This document shows, piece by piece, positions 31,813-40,822 of a stretch of DNA of 64,000 nt (position 1 is its first letter; each line of letters begins with the position of its first letter). The stretch spans positions 1 to 64,000 of the forward strand of contig NZ_JYMR01000017.1 in assembly GCF_000938255.1 (NCBI RefSeq), read 5' to 3'. The notes beneath the pieces are model-generated. The model had not been told where the DNA came from. It was given only the letters and a program-made list of their open reading frames with translations, and ran no database searches. The DNA is from Bradyrhizobium sp. LTSP849. Its GTDB lineage: Bacteria > Pseudomonadota > Alphaproteobacteria > Rhizobiales > Xanthobacteraceae. The translations under genes were made by a program, and so were the position numbers.

Positions 31813-32898
31813 ATGTCTGCTGCGCTGGGTCTCAAAGCCAAGCCGATCGCGAACGGAACCACCGAACTCGCCGACGATGATTCCGATATCACCGCGCTGA
31901 TCAACCGCCTCACCGCGGAGGTCAACCAGATCGCCGTCGACAAGACCAAGTCGATCCAGCAGATCACCAACCAGATGAAGATGCTGGCGCTGAACGCGCT
32001 GATCGAAAGCTCGCGCGCCGGCGCCCAAGGCGCGGGTTTTGCGGTGGTGGCGCAGGAGGTGCGCGGTGTCGGCCAGCAGGTCGAGACCATCGCGCGCGAG
32101 CTCGAAACGCAGCTCACCAAACGTACCGGCGATCTCGTCTCCTCGATCGAGCGCATGAGCCAGCGTTCGCGCGGCGAGCGCATGATGGACCTGTCCCTCA
32201 ATGCCATCGAGCTGATTGACCGCAACCTCTATGAGCGGACTTGCGACGTGCGCTGGTGGGCGACCGATTCCGCTGTGGTCGATTGCGCCGCCTCGCCTGC
32301 TCCGGCCGCGGTGACCTATGCCTCGGAGCGGCTCGGCGTCATCCTCGGCGCCTACACCGTCTATCTCGACCTCTGGCTCTGCGACCTCGACGGCAACGTC
32401 ATCGCCAACGGCCGCGCCGACCGATTTCGCGTGGTCGGCCAGAACGTCGCCCACACCAAATGGTTTCGCGAGGCCAAGGGCCTGCGCTCCGGCGACGACT
32501 ATGTCGCCGGAGACGTCGAGAACCAGCCGCTGCTCGGCAACGCGCAGGTCGCGACCTATTGCGCCAGCGTGCGCGCCGGCGGCCAGGCCAATGGCGCGCC
32601 GATCGGCGTGCTCGCCATCCATTTCGACTGGGAGCCGCAGGCCCGCGCCATCGTGCAAGGCATCCGCGTCGGCGACCAGGACAAGGCGCGCGTTCTGCTG
32701 GTCGACTCGAATTTCCGCGTCATCGCAGCCTCCGACGGCCAGGGCATCCTGAGCGAGCGCATCGCGCTGTCCCTCAACGGCCAGCCCTCCGGCTTCTATC
32801 AGGACCGCACCGGCACGCTGGTCGCCTTCCACGCCACGCCCGGTTACGAGACCTATCGCGGGTTGGGCTGGTACGGCGTGATCGTCTGCGGCGGATGA
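31813..32898 (+). CDS. Soluble MCP-like sensor: N-terminal signalling hairpin, C-terminal sensor domain
   Basis: Encodes 361 aa from the ATG at 31813 (AAGGGAAG upstream). Residues about 28-115 are a short coiled coil with the MCP signalling-tip sequence MLALNALIESSRAGAQGAGFAVVAQEVR. Residues about 170-355 form a Cache/PAS-like sensor with WLCDLDGNVIANGRAD and VLLVDSNFRVIAASDGQ. No transmembrane helix is visible, so it is cytoplasmic, and the domain order is the reverse of a classical chemoreceptor. No che genes are adjacent. It could feed a chemotaxis-like array or a separate signalling complex. Confidence 0.8.
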   Translation: MSAALGLKAKPIANGTTELADDDSDITALINRLTAEVNQIAVDKTKSIQQITNQMKMLALNALIESSRAGAQGAGFAVVAQEVRGVGQQVETIARELETQLTKRTGDLVSSIERMSQRSRGERMMDLSLNAIELIDRNLYERTCDVRWWATDSAVVDCAASPAPAAVTYASERLGVILGAYTVYLDLWLCDLDGNVIANGRADRFRVVGQNVAHTKWFREAKGLRSGDDYVAGDVENQPLLGNAQVATYCASVRAGGQANGAPIGVLAIHFDWEPQARAIVQGIRVGDQDKARVLLVDSNFRVIAASDGQGILSERIALSLNGQPSGFYQDRTGTLVAFHATPGYETYRGLGWYGVIVCGG

Positions 32899-32922
32899 GC
32901 CGGCCCGACCCTCTCTCCAATT

Positions 32923-32981
32923 AAAACCGTGAAAACAACCCCATGCACAGTAGCCTGAGGGTTGTTCTCATGACGGTTTTT
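32923..32981. repeat. Imperfect hairpin carrying the 23-bp dispersed sequence, copy 2
   Basis: AAAACCGT (32923-32930) pairs with ACGGTTTT (32973-32980), and AACAACCC with GGGTTGTT inside it, forming a long bulged stem. 32931-32953 is the exact reverse complement of 7257-7279. The element lies 25 bp after the MCP-like gene and may act as its terminator (T-run follows), within a 381-bp gene-free stretch (32899-33279) in which I see no other feature. Confidence 0.7.
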
Positions 32982-33279
32982 GCGCCCGCCGATTGAACTC
33001 TTTGACGCGTCGGGCAAAACACTGGCATTCTGCGATCATGGCGTCGTTCGCGAGCGAAGCTGCATGACTCGCGACGCCTGGCGACGCCACAATGTCCGGG
33101 CACCACTTTCAGACTCCGCATCGCGCGCCCAGCAGACACAATCGCGACACAATCATTAGTTGTTTTGGTTCCACTTGCTAGCTTGGCTGAACCGGCGCAG
33201 CATTCTGTTGCCGGCCCCAGGCCGGAACATCACGCGCGAACAATCGCGCGGATCAAAATTCAAAAAGTGGAGGAAGCGA

Positions 33280-34263
33280 ATGACACTCGATGTCTCACGT
33301 CGATCCCTGCTCGCGCTTGGTGCAGGCCTTGGTGTAGGCCTTGGCGCCAGCACGATGCTCGGCAGCAGCGCGCTTGCGCGCGCTCCCAAACTTGGCACCC
33401 AGACTCCCTACTGGCACCGCTTCATTGTCGGCGATGCCGAAGTGACAATTGTCTCCGACGGACCGCTGCCGCTCGGCGATCCCACCGGGACTTTCACCGG
33501 CGTTTCGAAGGAAGAGGTGAAGAAGATGCTGGCGGACAATTTCCTGTCGCCGGACAATGTCGTGCTCGAGCAGAACTCGCCGATCGTGAACACCGGCGAC
33601 AAGCTCATCCTGTTCGATACCGGCATGGGCGCCTCCAAGATGTTCGGCGCCACCACCGGCCGGCAGCAGAAGAGCATGGCGGAGGCAGGCGTCAAGCCGG
33701 AGGACATCGACGCGGTGGTTTGCTCGCATGCCCATATCGACCACATCGGCGGCATCGTGGACGCCAACGACAAGCCGCTGTTTCCGAACGCCCAGATCTA
33801 TATCGCCCAGAGCGATTTCGACTTCTGGACCGACGAAGGCAAGCTCGGGAGTGCGGTCAAGGACTTCGTCGTTCACGCCCGCAAGAACCTGATGCCCGTC
33901 CGCGACCGGATCGTGTTCTACAAGGACGGACAGGAATTCCTGCCCGGCGTGCAGGCGATCGCGGCGCCCGGCCATACTGTCGGCCACACCATCTTCATGA
34001 TCAGTTCCGCCGGCAAGTCGTTCGCCTTCCTCGGCGACCTCTCGCACCATCCGGTGCTGCTGCTCGAACGTCCCCGGATGGAATTCTCCTACGACACCGA
34101 TCCCAAGCAGGCGGCGGAGTCGCGGGTCAAGCTCCTCACCATGCTGGCGGCCAACAAGACCCCGGTGATGTCCTATCACTTCGCCTGGCCAGGCTACGGC
34201 CATGTCGCCAAGGCCGGCGACGGCTTCCGCTTCTTTGCCGAACCGATGCAGATGACGTTGTAG
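33280..34263 (+). CDS. MBL-fold metallo-hydrolase with Tat signal
   Basis: Encodes 327 aa from the ATG at 33280 (GGAGGAAG upstream). The N terminus has SRRSLLALGAGLGVGLG and an ALA cleavage site, a Tat-type signal. The metallo-beta-lactamase motif is His150-x-His152-x-Asp154-His155 (SHAHIDHIGG), followed by PGHTVGH and FLGDLSHHPV. The fold resembles lactonase/AHL-lactonase-type hydrolases and other exported MBL enzymes; the substrate cannot be assigned. It is monocistronic by spacing. Confidence 0.88.
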   Translation: MTLDVSRRSLLALGAGLGVGLGASTMLGSSALARAPKLGTQTPYWHRFIVGDAEVTIVSDGPLPLGDPTGTFTGVSKEEVKKMLADNFLSPDNVVLEQNSPIVNTGDKLILFDTGMGASKMFGATTGRQQKSMAEAGVKPEDIDAVVCSHAHIDHIGGIVDANDKPLFPNAQIYIAQSDFDFWTDEGKLGSAVKDFVVHARKNLMPVRDRIVFYKDGQEFLPGVQAIAAPGHTVGHTIFMISSAGKSFAFLGDLSHHPVLLLERPRMEFSYDTDPKQAAESRVKLLTMLAANKTPVMSYHFAWPGYGHVAKAGDGFRFFAEPMQMTL

Positions 34264-34345
34264 TTCGCAGGATCAAGCCGGGCGGCGCGCACGCACCGCC
34301 CGGCTCCCCCCGTTGGCACTTGCAGGAAGCATTCGCTCCTGCGTC

Positions 34346-35200
34346 CTAGATGAGCCCGGCCACCACCGCATCGACGTCGATGCGTCCCTTGATCGACGTC
34401 GCTCCGCGATCCCCAAACTCAATCCAACCTTCGTTGAAGCCATCCAGCATGCGGATGCGCGGCAGCGGATTTTTCATGCCCTGGGAACGAAACAGCGTCT
34501 CCCAGCCGTCGCGCGTTACAATTTCGACCCGGACAGGCTTGCCGAGCGCACGGCCGAATGAATCCGCGAGATCGTTCGGCGAAACGCGGCGAGGTCCCTC
34601 CAGCTCGACAATCCGGATGCCGCTATGACTTTCCTGAATGAGCTCAGCAGCGACGCGCCCCACGTCCCGCGTGGCAACCATAGGAAACTCTTTCTCCACC
34701 GGTTGGAGGAAGCTGTAGATCAAGCCGGAGTCCCGGGCCGTTGGCACATCCCAGAGCGCGTTTTCGATGAACCAACCCGGCCGCAGGATTGTCAGAGCCA
34801 TCCCGAGCGGCTTGAGCGCCTCCTCCATCATCGTGCGCTGCGAGAGCAGATTATCCTGTGTGGCATCGGCGCCGATCGTCGACAGGCACAGCACACGAGA
34901 CGGCGCGGCAGTTTTCAATGCACGCACGACACTGTCGATGACACGCCGGGCCTCCGGATAACCGGGCTCGGGGTCGAAGTCTGACGGAGGCAAAATGAAA
35001 GCGGCGGTGGCGCCGGTGAAGGCCTTTGCGAGAGCTGTCGCATCCTCCATCTCGGCAAGAGCAATTTCGCAGCCGAGTTTGGCCCACGCCTCGCCCTTCT
35101 TCGCGTCCCGGACCACCGCTCTCACCGGGCGTCCCAGCGCGAGAAGGGACTTGGCGAGTTCGCCGCCGACTTTTCCGGTGATGCCAGTAATTGCGTACAT
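34346..35200 (-). CDS. NmrA-like NAD(P)-binding protein
   Basis: Encodes 284 aa. The N-terminal cofactor motif is ITGITGKVGGELAKSL (TGxxGxxG), then AVVRDAKKG, an NmrA/atypical SDR pattern; LTILRPGWFIENALWDVP is the conserved central block. Such proteins are quinone/NADPH sensors or atypical reductases. It is divergent from a LysR gene across 129 bp with a TTATG-T-CATAA palindrome, so it is the probable target of that regulator. Confidence 0.87.
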   Translation of the reverse strand: MYAITGITGKVGGELAKSLLALGRPVRAVVRDAKKGEAWAKLGCEIALAEMEDATALAKAFTGATAAFILPPSDFDPEPGYPEARRVIDSVVRALKTAAPSRVLCLSTIGADATQDNLLSQRTMMEEALKPLGMALTILRPGWFIENALWDVPTARDSGLIYSFLQPVEKEFPMVATRDVGRVAAELIQESHSGIRIVELEGPRRVSPNDLADSFGRALGKPVRVEIVTRDGWETLFRSQGMKNPLPRIRMLDGFNEGWIEFGDRGATSIKGRIDVDAVVAGLI

Positions 35201-35288
35201 GATGGTGCTCTCATTCGTTTCGGCTGGTCTGCGCGGGGGTGCCCGCGTGCAGTCGATAGCTCCGAACCGAAGATTGCTGTGAGTGCCA

Positions 35289-35299
35289 TTATGTCATAA
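35289..35299. promoter_or_regulatory. LysR-type operator-like palindrome
   Basis: TTATGTCATAA (5-bp arms around T) has the T-N(x)-A symmetry of LysR boxes and lies 31 bp upstream of the lysR start in the divergent nmrA-lysR region. Confidence 0.5.
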
Positions 35300-35329
35300 G
35301 ATTGGTGATCTATACGCAACGGTGATCCC

Positions 35330-36241
35330 ATGACCTTTGACGGCCGTATCATTTCCAATGTCGGCGTGCTCGCGGCGATCGTCGAGGGCGGAAGCTTCGC
35401 CCGCGCGGCGGACGCGCTTGGCCTGTCTCGCTCAGGCGTCAGCCGCGCGGTTTCGCGCCTGGAGGCACGCGTGGGCGTGCAATTGCTCGATCGAACCACG
35501 CGCGTCGTGTCCCTGACCGACGAAGGCCGGCGTTTCTATACGGGCGTGGCGCCGCTTCTGACCGGAATTGATGAAGTCGTGTCGGCAGCCTCGAAATCCG
35601 CCGTGTCGGTGCGCGGCCGGTTGCGGGTCAATGTCGACGCTTTCTTTTCCAGCCTCCTGCTCGCGCCGCACCTCAACGAGTTCCTGATGCGCCACCGGGA
35701 CCTGAAGCTCGACATCATCGCCAGAGATCAGCTTGGAGACCTTATCGGCGACGGCTTCGATGTCGCAATGCGGTTTGGCGCGCCGCCCGATTCATCCCTT
35801 GTCGCCAGGAAGATCCTGGAGACACGCACGATTACCGTTGCCTCTCCCGGTTATCTGAAGCGTTACGGCAAACCGGAGCATCCCCGCGATCTCGCGCAGC
35901 ACGCCTGCATCCAGGTCCGGGACTCCTTGACCGGCCAGCCGATCGACGAATGGGTGTTCAGACAAGGCAACAAGCGGGAGAAGATCGCGATCTCCGGCAG
36001 CCTCATGGTGGCGGAGTTCGGCACCATGCTCGGCGCCTGCGCAGGCGGCGTCGGCGTCGCGCGCGTGAAGGCGATCGGCGTGCAACACCTCCTGGACCAA
36101 GGCACGCTCGTCGTGCTTTTGCCGGACTGGCATGGCGACAGTTTTCCTCTCTACGCGCTCACCGCGTCCCGCCAGTTTCCCGCTGCAAAGGTGCGGGTCT
36201 TCGTCGACTTCATCCACGACCGGCTGAACGGGCGCCGATAG
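35330..36241 (+). CDS. LysR-family transcriptional regulator
   Basis: Encodes 303 aa. The N-terminal winged HTH is VLAAIVEGGSFARAADALGLSRSGVSRAVSRLEARVGVQLLDRTTR, followed by the periplasmic-binding-protein-like effector domain (about 90-300). It sits back-to-back with the nmrA-like gene, the standard LysR arrangement, and upstream of an SDR-cupin pair it may also control. The effector is unknown. Confidence 0.92.
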   Translation: MTFDGRIISNVGVLAAIVEGGSFARAADALGLSRSGVSRAVSRLEARVGVQLLDRTTRVVSLTDEGRRFYTGVAPLLTGIDEVVSAASKSAVSVRGRLRVNVDAFFSSLLLAPHLNEFLMRHRDLKLDIIARDQLGDLIGDGFDVAMRFGAPPDSSLVARKILETRTITVASPGYLKRYGKPEHPRDLAQHACIQVRDSLTGQPIDEWVFRQGNKREKIAISGSLMVAEFGTMLGACAGGVGVARVKAIGVQHLLDQGTLVVLLPDWHGDSFPLYALTASRQFPAAKVRVFVDFIHDRLNGRR

Positions 36242-36267
36242 CCAAACGTTCTCGTTCGCTCGAGCCA

Positions 36268-36294
36268 AAGGGAACAGTCCCTTACCGATTTTTT
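36268..36294 (+). terminator. Weak intrinsic terminator after lysR
   Basis: AAGGGA-ACAG-TCCCTT forms a 6-bp stem, followed after 5 nt by TTTTTT (36289-36294). It lies 27 nt past the lysR stop. Confidence 0.5.
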
Positions 36295-36466
36295 CTCGGA
36301 ACGCAGGACTCTCCGAAGCATTTTCCGGCAATGCAGGCCCGTTACAGGCAAGAGCCTGCCTCATTGCTCAGGTAAGATGTGCCTCGCATCACATTCATCG
36401 TCGTGAGAGCGTGAGCATCCGCTGGCTTTGGTCACTCACGCTCCGAATATGCTGAGGAGACACGCC

Positions 36467-37210
36467 ATGAAGATCGTCGTGATCGGTGGAACCGGGTTAA
36501 TCGGATCCAAGCTCGTCGCAAAGCTCAAGCAGCAGGGGCACGAGGCCGTGGCCGCCTCGCCGAAGTCGGGCGTCAACGCCGTGACTGGGGAAGGCCTCGC
36601 TGCGGCGCTGGCTGGCGCGGATGTCGTGGTCGATGTGGCCAACGCGCCGTCCTGGGAGCCCGCGGACGTGCTCGAATTCTTCGAGCGTTCCAGCCGGAAT
36701 CTCGTCGCGACCGAGGCCGCAGCAGGCGTCAAGCACCATGTCGCGCTGTCGATCGTGGGGACCGACCGATCGCCCGACATTGGCTATTTTCGTGCCAAGC
36801 TCGCGCAGGAGACCATCGTCAAGGCCTCTTCGGTCCCTTACTCGATCGTCCGCGCCACCCAGTTTTTTGAATTCCTTGACGCCATTGGCGAAGCGGGTGT
36901 GACCGGGGGCAAGGTCGTCGTTCCATCGGCGTCGTTTCAGCCGATCGCGTCAGACGACGTGGCTGATCGCCTCGCGGAGGTCGCAACGGGCCGGCCGCTG
37001 AACGGTACGATCGATATCGCAGGCCCCGAGAAAGCCCCCTTCAATGAATTCGTCGCGCGACGGCTCAAGGCGTCCGGCGACAGCCGCCCGGTCGTGGGAG
37101 ACCGACAGGCGCAGTATTATGGCTCTCCAATCGATGACACCTCGCTGATCCCGCTCGGCGAGGCGCGGCTCGGGAAAACGGCGCTCGCAACATGGCTCGC
37201 AAGGGCCTGA
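36467..37210 (+). CDS. NAD(P)-binding atypical SDR
   Basis: Encodes 247 aa from the ATG at 36467 (GAGGAGA upstream). It begins MKIVVIGGTGLIGSKLVAKL, a TGxxGxxG Rossmann motif, then DVVVDVANAPSW, HHVALSIVGTDR and YSIVRATQFFEFL, the layout of NmrA-like/atypical SDR reductases. It is 47 nt upstream of a cupin gene and likely in one transcript with it. The substrate is unknown. The frame upstream of the chosen start lacks family sequence. Confidence 0.87.
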   Translation: MKIVVIGGTGLIGSKLVAKLKQQGHEAVAASPKSGVNAVTGEGLAAALAGADVVVDVANAPSWEPADVLEFFERSSRNLVATEAAAGVKHHVALSIVGTDRSPDIGYFRAKLAQETIVKASSVPYSIVRATQFFEFLDAIGEAGVTGGKVVVPSASFQPIASDDVADRLAEVATGRPLNGTIDIAGPEKAPFNEFVARRLKASGDSRPVVGDRQAQYYGSPIDDTSLIPLGEARLGKTALATWLARA

Positions 37211-37257
37211 GCATCGACCATCGTAGTCACGACAGCCACGGCAATGAAGGAACTTCC

Positions 37258-37680
37258 ATGCTCAGATTGTTGATCGCAACGGCGGTTTGCGCCTCATCTG
37301 TCCTGACGGCACATGCCGCCGAGACACAACCAGCAGCACCATTGGCCAAGGTGACTGTCGTGTTTGACCAAGCCCTGCCAAATGTCCCCGGCAAGAGCAT
37401 GAAAGGCGTGCTGGTCGAGTATGGTCCCGGAGGCTCCTCACCAGCCCACATTCACGCGCCCTCTGCCTTCATCTATGCCACCGTCCTGGAAGGCGCGATC
37501 CGAAGTCAGGTCAATGACGGGCCGGCCAAGGTCTTTCACAAGGGAGAGAACTTTTCCGAAAAGCCCGGTGACCGCCATGGCGTAAGTGCCAATGCCAGCG
37601 ATACCGAGCCTGCGAAGCTGCTTGCCGTCTTCGTGGTCGATACCGCCGACAAGGAGCTGACGATGCCGCTTCCGAAATAG
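37258..37680 (+). CDS. Exported cupin-domain protein
   Basis: Encodes 140 aa from the ATG at 37258 (GAAGGAA upstream). The signal peptide is MLRLLIATAVCASSVLTAHA. A single cupin barrel contains YGPGGSSPAHIHAPSAFIYATVLEGAIRSQV (motif 1) and GENFSEKPGDRHGVSANASDTEPAKLLAVFV (motif 2). It is paralogous to 22594-23097. In both loci the cupin is paired with a putative redox protein and a one-component regulator, suggesting related roles in periplasmic detoxification or sensing. Confidence 0.87.
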   Translation: MLRLLIATAVCASSVLTAHAAETQPAAPLAKVTVVFDQALPNVPGKSMKGVLVEYGPGGSSPAHIHAPSAFIYATVLEGAIRSQVNDGPAKVFHKGENFSEKPGDRHGVSANASDTEPAKLLAVFVVDTADKELTMPLPK

Positions 37681-37732
37681 CGTAAGATGGCGGCGCAGCC
37701 ATCAGGCATGCGCCTCCTCTCCATTCGTACAA

Positions 37733-38737
37733 TCAAGCGCCGCGCCGACCAGCCATCTCGACTGCGAGCAGCACCGCGGCGCGGGTCGCGCCGGTGGAAG
37801 CGATCCCCTGCCCTGCGATGTCATAGGCGGTGCCGTGCGCGGGCGTGCAGATCGGAAATGGGAAGCCGCCGAGCAAGGTGACGCCGCGATCGAACCCCAT
37901 CAGCTTCATCGCGATCTGGCCCTGGTCGTGGTACATCGTCAGCACCGCATCGAAGGCGCCTGCCTTGGCGCGCAGGAATACCGTGTCGGCCGGGAACGGT
38001 CCCTCGACGGCGATGCCGTCGCGCTGGCCAGCCGCAACGACTGGTGCGATGATGTCGATCTCCTCGCGGCCGAAATTGCCGCCGTCACCGGCGTGCGGGT
38101 TGAGGCCTGCCACCGCGATGCGCGGCCGCGCATAGCCGGCGTTGCGCATGCAGGCATCGGTCAGCTTGAGCGCGCGCTGGATGCGTTCGCTTGAGAGCTT
38201 TGCTGCCACATCCTTGAGCGGAATGTGCGAGGTGACGCGCGCGTTCCAGAGCTCGCCCAGCACGTTGAATTCACTTGCGGGGGTCTTGAGACCGGCGATC
38301 TCGGCAGAGAACGCGATCTCATCGTCATAGTCGGCGCGGGCATATCGCATCGCCTGCTTGTTGAAGGGCGTGAAGCAGACCGCATCGACGCGACCGTCGC
38401 GGGCAAGCTCAAGCGCGAGCCGGTAATTCGTCAGGGCGAATTTCCCGCCGGCGAGCGTCGCGGTTTTCGGCTCGACCTCCTTGGGATCGAGATGGCCGAG
38501 ATCGACGAACAGCGCTTCGCCCTTCGCTGCGCGAAAGTCTGCGCCCTGCTCCACCCTCGTCAGCTCCGGCGTGACGCCGGCGACGCGCGCGCCCTCGTCG
38601 AAGATGCGGCGGTCGCCGATCACGACGAGGCGAGCACGGGCGCGGATCTCGTCCAGCGCCACGAGCTTTGCGGTCAGCTCCGGGCTGATGCCTGCGGGAT
38701 CTCCCATCGCGAGCGCGATGAGCGGCTTTGCGGTCAT
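37733..38737 (-). CDS. pdxA: PdxA-family 4-phosphohydroxythreonine dehydrogenase-like protein
   Basis: Encodes 334 aa. PdxA hallmarks: LAMGDPAGISPEL at the N terminus, FTPFNKQAM, SHIPLKDV, GLNPHAGDGG and TMYHDQGQIAMKLMGF with metal-binding His. The classical enzyme oxidises 4-phosphohydroxy-L-threonine in pyridoxal phosphate synthesis. Here it is the last gene of a Tct transport and CoA-transferase operon and overlaps tctA by 4 nt, so a catabolic PdxA2-type or dihydrodiol-dehydrogenase-type role is more likely than vitamin B6 synthesis. The catalytic specificity cannot be decided. Confidence 0.85.
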   Translation of the reverse strand: MTAKPLIALAMGDPAGISPELTAKLVALDEIRARARLVVIGDRRIFDEGARVAGVTPELTRVEQGADFRAAKGEALFVDLGHLDPKEVEPKTATLAGGKFALTNYRLALELARDGRVDAVCFTPFNKQAMRYARADYDDEIAFSAEIAGLKTPASEFNVLGELWNARVTSHIPLKDVAAKLSSERIQRALKLTDACMRNAGYARPRIAVAGLNPHAGDGGNFGREEIDIIAPVVAAGQRDGIAVEGPFPADTVFLRAKAGAFDAVLTMYHDQGQIAMKLMGFDRGVTLLGGFPFPICTPAHGTAYDIAGQGIASTGATRAAVLLAVEMAGRRGA

Positions 38738-40272
38738 ATGATCACCTTTTCCTGACTGGTCGTCTCAGTGGTGGGCGGCTCGGGCTTGCGAAAGAGCCGT
38801 GCGAGCTGCAACACGAGCGGAAGCAGCAACAGCGCGATGCCACCCACCACCAGGCTCGTCACCAGCTTGTTTGCAAAGAAAATCCCGAGCGAGCCCTTGG
38901 ACATCAGCATCGATTGCCGGAACGCATCCTCGGCCTTGTCGCCGATGACGATCGCGAGCACCAGCGGCGCCAGGGGATAGAACAGCTTCTTGAAGAGATA
39001 GCCGACGATGCCGAAGCCGAGCATCATGACCACGTCGAGATAGGAATTCGACACCGAATAGGCGCCGACGACGCAGATGATCACGATCAGCGGCGCGATG
39101 ATCACGAAGGGAATCCGCATCAATGCGGCAAACACCGGAACCGTCAGCAGCACCAGCACAACGGCGACAATATTGCCGACATACATCGAGGCAATCAGGC
39201 CCCACACAAAGTCCTTCTGGTCGACGAACAGCATCGGCCCGGGATTGAGCCCCCAGATCATCAGTCCGCCCATCATCACGGCCGCGGTGGCCGAGCCGGG
39301 AATACCGAGCGAGAGCATCGGCAGCAGCGCGCTGGTGCCGGCCGCGTGGTCGGCGGTCTCCGGCGAGATGATGCCTTCGACCTCGCCCGTGCCAAAATAA
39401 CGACCGCGCCGCGAGAAGCGGCGGGCAATGCCGTAGCTCATGAAGGATGCCGCCGTCGGGCCGCCCGGCGTGATCCCCATCCAGCAGCCGATCGCAGCGC
39501 TCCGCAGCAACGCAACGCTATGCCGCGGCAGCCGGCCGATCGCGCGAAACACCTCGCGCCACTCGATCTTCGAGGAGACGGCGCGGGCATGAAACTCCTC
39601 TTCGACCGCGACCAGGAGCTCGCCGATGCCGAACAGGCCCATCACCGCGACGACGAAGTTCACGCCCTTGACCAGCTCGTCGATGCCCATGGTGAGGCGC
39701 ACGCTGCCGGAAACAGTGTCGATGCCGATGGCGGCGATTGCAAAGCCGATCGCGAGTGCCACCACGGTCTTGATTGGCGCCGCGCCGCCCATGCCGACGA
39801 AACTCGCGAAGGCGAGGAAGTAGACCGCAAAATATTCCGCCGGCCCGAAGGCGAGCGCGACCTGCGCCACCCATGAGGCCAGGAAAGTGATCAGGATGAC
39901 GCCGACCAGCGCGCCGAACGCCGCCGAGCCGAAGGCGGTGGCGAGCGCGGTGGTCGGCCGCCCGTCACGCGCCATCGGATAGCCGTCGAAGGTGGTCGCG
40001 ACCGAGGACGGCTCGCCCGGAATGTTGAACAGGATCGAGGTGACAGAGCCGCCGAACAGCGCGCCCCAATACATGCTGGAAAGCAGGATGATCGCCGAGA
40101 CCGGCTGCATGCCGAAGGTGAGCGGCAACAGCAGCGACACCCCGTTCGGCGCGCCCAGCCCGGGCAGCACGCCGACGAGGATGCCGAGCAGCACGCCGAC
40201 CACCATCAGCGCCAGATGCGGCACCGTGACCGCGATGGTGAAGCCGTGCAGGAGTTCTCCGAGATTGTCCAT
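38734..40272 (-). CDS. tctA: Tripartite tricarboxylate transporter, large permease TctA
   Basis: Encodes 512 aa from the ATG at 40272 (GAGGAGAGG upstream); the frame upstream of that belongs to tctB shadow sequence. It has about 11-12 transmembrane helices, with the family signature GVLVGVLPGLGAPNGVSLLLPLTFGM near the N terminus and WMGITPGGPTAASFMSYGIARRF in the second half. With TctB and the binding protein TctC it imports carboxylates using an ion gradient. It overlaps pdxA (4 nt) and follows tctB by 10 nt. Confidence 0.93.
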   Translation of the reverse strand: MDNLGELLHGFTIAVTVPHLALMVVGVLLGILVGVLPGLGAPNGVSLLLPLTFGMQPVSAIILLSSMYWGALFGGSVTSILFNIPGEPSSVATTFDGYPMARDGRPTTALATAFGSAAFGALVGVILITFLASWVAQVALAFGPAEYFAVYFLAFASFVGMGGAAPIKTVVALAIGFAIAAIGIDTVSGSVRLTMGIDELVKGVNFVVAVMGLFGIGELLVAVEEEFHARAVSSKIEWREVFRAIGRLPRHSVALLRSAAIGCWMGITPGGPTAASFMSYGIARRFSRRGRYFGTGEVEGIISPETADHAAGTSALLPMLSLGIPGSATAAVMMGGLMIWGLNPGPMLFVDQKDFVWGLIASMYVGNIVAVVLVLLTVPVFAALMRIPFVIIAPLIVIICVVGAYSVSNSYLDVVMMLGFGIVGYLFKKLFYPLAPLVLAIVIGDKAEDAFRQSMLMSKGSLGIFFANKLVTSLVVGGIALLLLPLVLQLARLFRKPEPPTTETTSQEKVII

Positions 40273-40282
40273 CGGCCTCTCC

Positions 40283-40765
40283 TCAGAAGCCAAACGCGGC
40301 GGCGAGCGCGCCGTGCGGGAGCGACACCTGGAACATACGCTCGAACACGACATAGAGCGCGAGCGCAGTGGCCGCCGCCATCGCGAGCGACCGAAGCAGC
40401 GATTGATGCCTGGGGACCGCAAGCACGGCGAAGATATAGAGGGCCGAGGCGAGATACATCCCGAGCAGCGGGATCGCGGCCACGAAAATCGCGGCCGGCA
40501 CGAACAGGCCGGCGAGCCGGCGCAGCTCGATCTGCGTAATGGCGATGGGAACGCTGGCGAGCGACGTGGCCGGCAGCACGCCCCGCACCAGATTGTAGAG
40601 GCTTCCGAGAACGATCACGAGACCGATCACGAAAGGGAATGTGCCGGAATCCACGCCCGCACTCGACCAGCCGATGCCATTGTCGAGGCTCTGGACCACC
40701 ACCGCGACGCCGAAGCTGCCGGTGAGCACGGCAGTCGCGAGTTCGAGGGCGCGGCGCGATATCAT
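40283..40765 (-). CDS. tctB: Tripartite tricarboxylate transporter, small permease TctB
   Basis: Encodes 160 aa from the ATG at 40765 (GGGGG upstream; an in-frame TTG at 40792 is less likely). Four hydrophobic helices, with the conserved DSGTFPFVIGLVIVLGSLYNL near the first loop, as in TctB proteins. It lies between tctC and tctA and completes the transporter. Confidence 0.9.
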   Translation of the reverse strand: MISRRALELATAVLTGSFGVAVVVQSLDNGIGWSSAGVDSGTFPFVIGLVIVLGSLYNLVRGVLPATSLASVPIAITQIELRRLAGLFVPAAIFVAAIPLLGMYLASALYIFAVLAVPRHQSLLRSLAMAAATALALYVVFERMFQVSLPHGALAAAFGF

Positions 40766-40822
40766 CAGGGCCCCCAGCCGGGCGCGGGACAACGAGACAT
40801 CATGGTGTGCTGCTCCGCCATC

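Noticed and set aside
32942..32995. 17-codon ORF MHSSLRVVLMTVFAPAD inside the hairpin after the MCP-like gene
   Set aside because: No ribosome site, and the sequence is constrained by the hairpin arms and the 23-bp repeat, so coding is not the simplest explanation.
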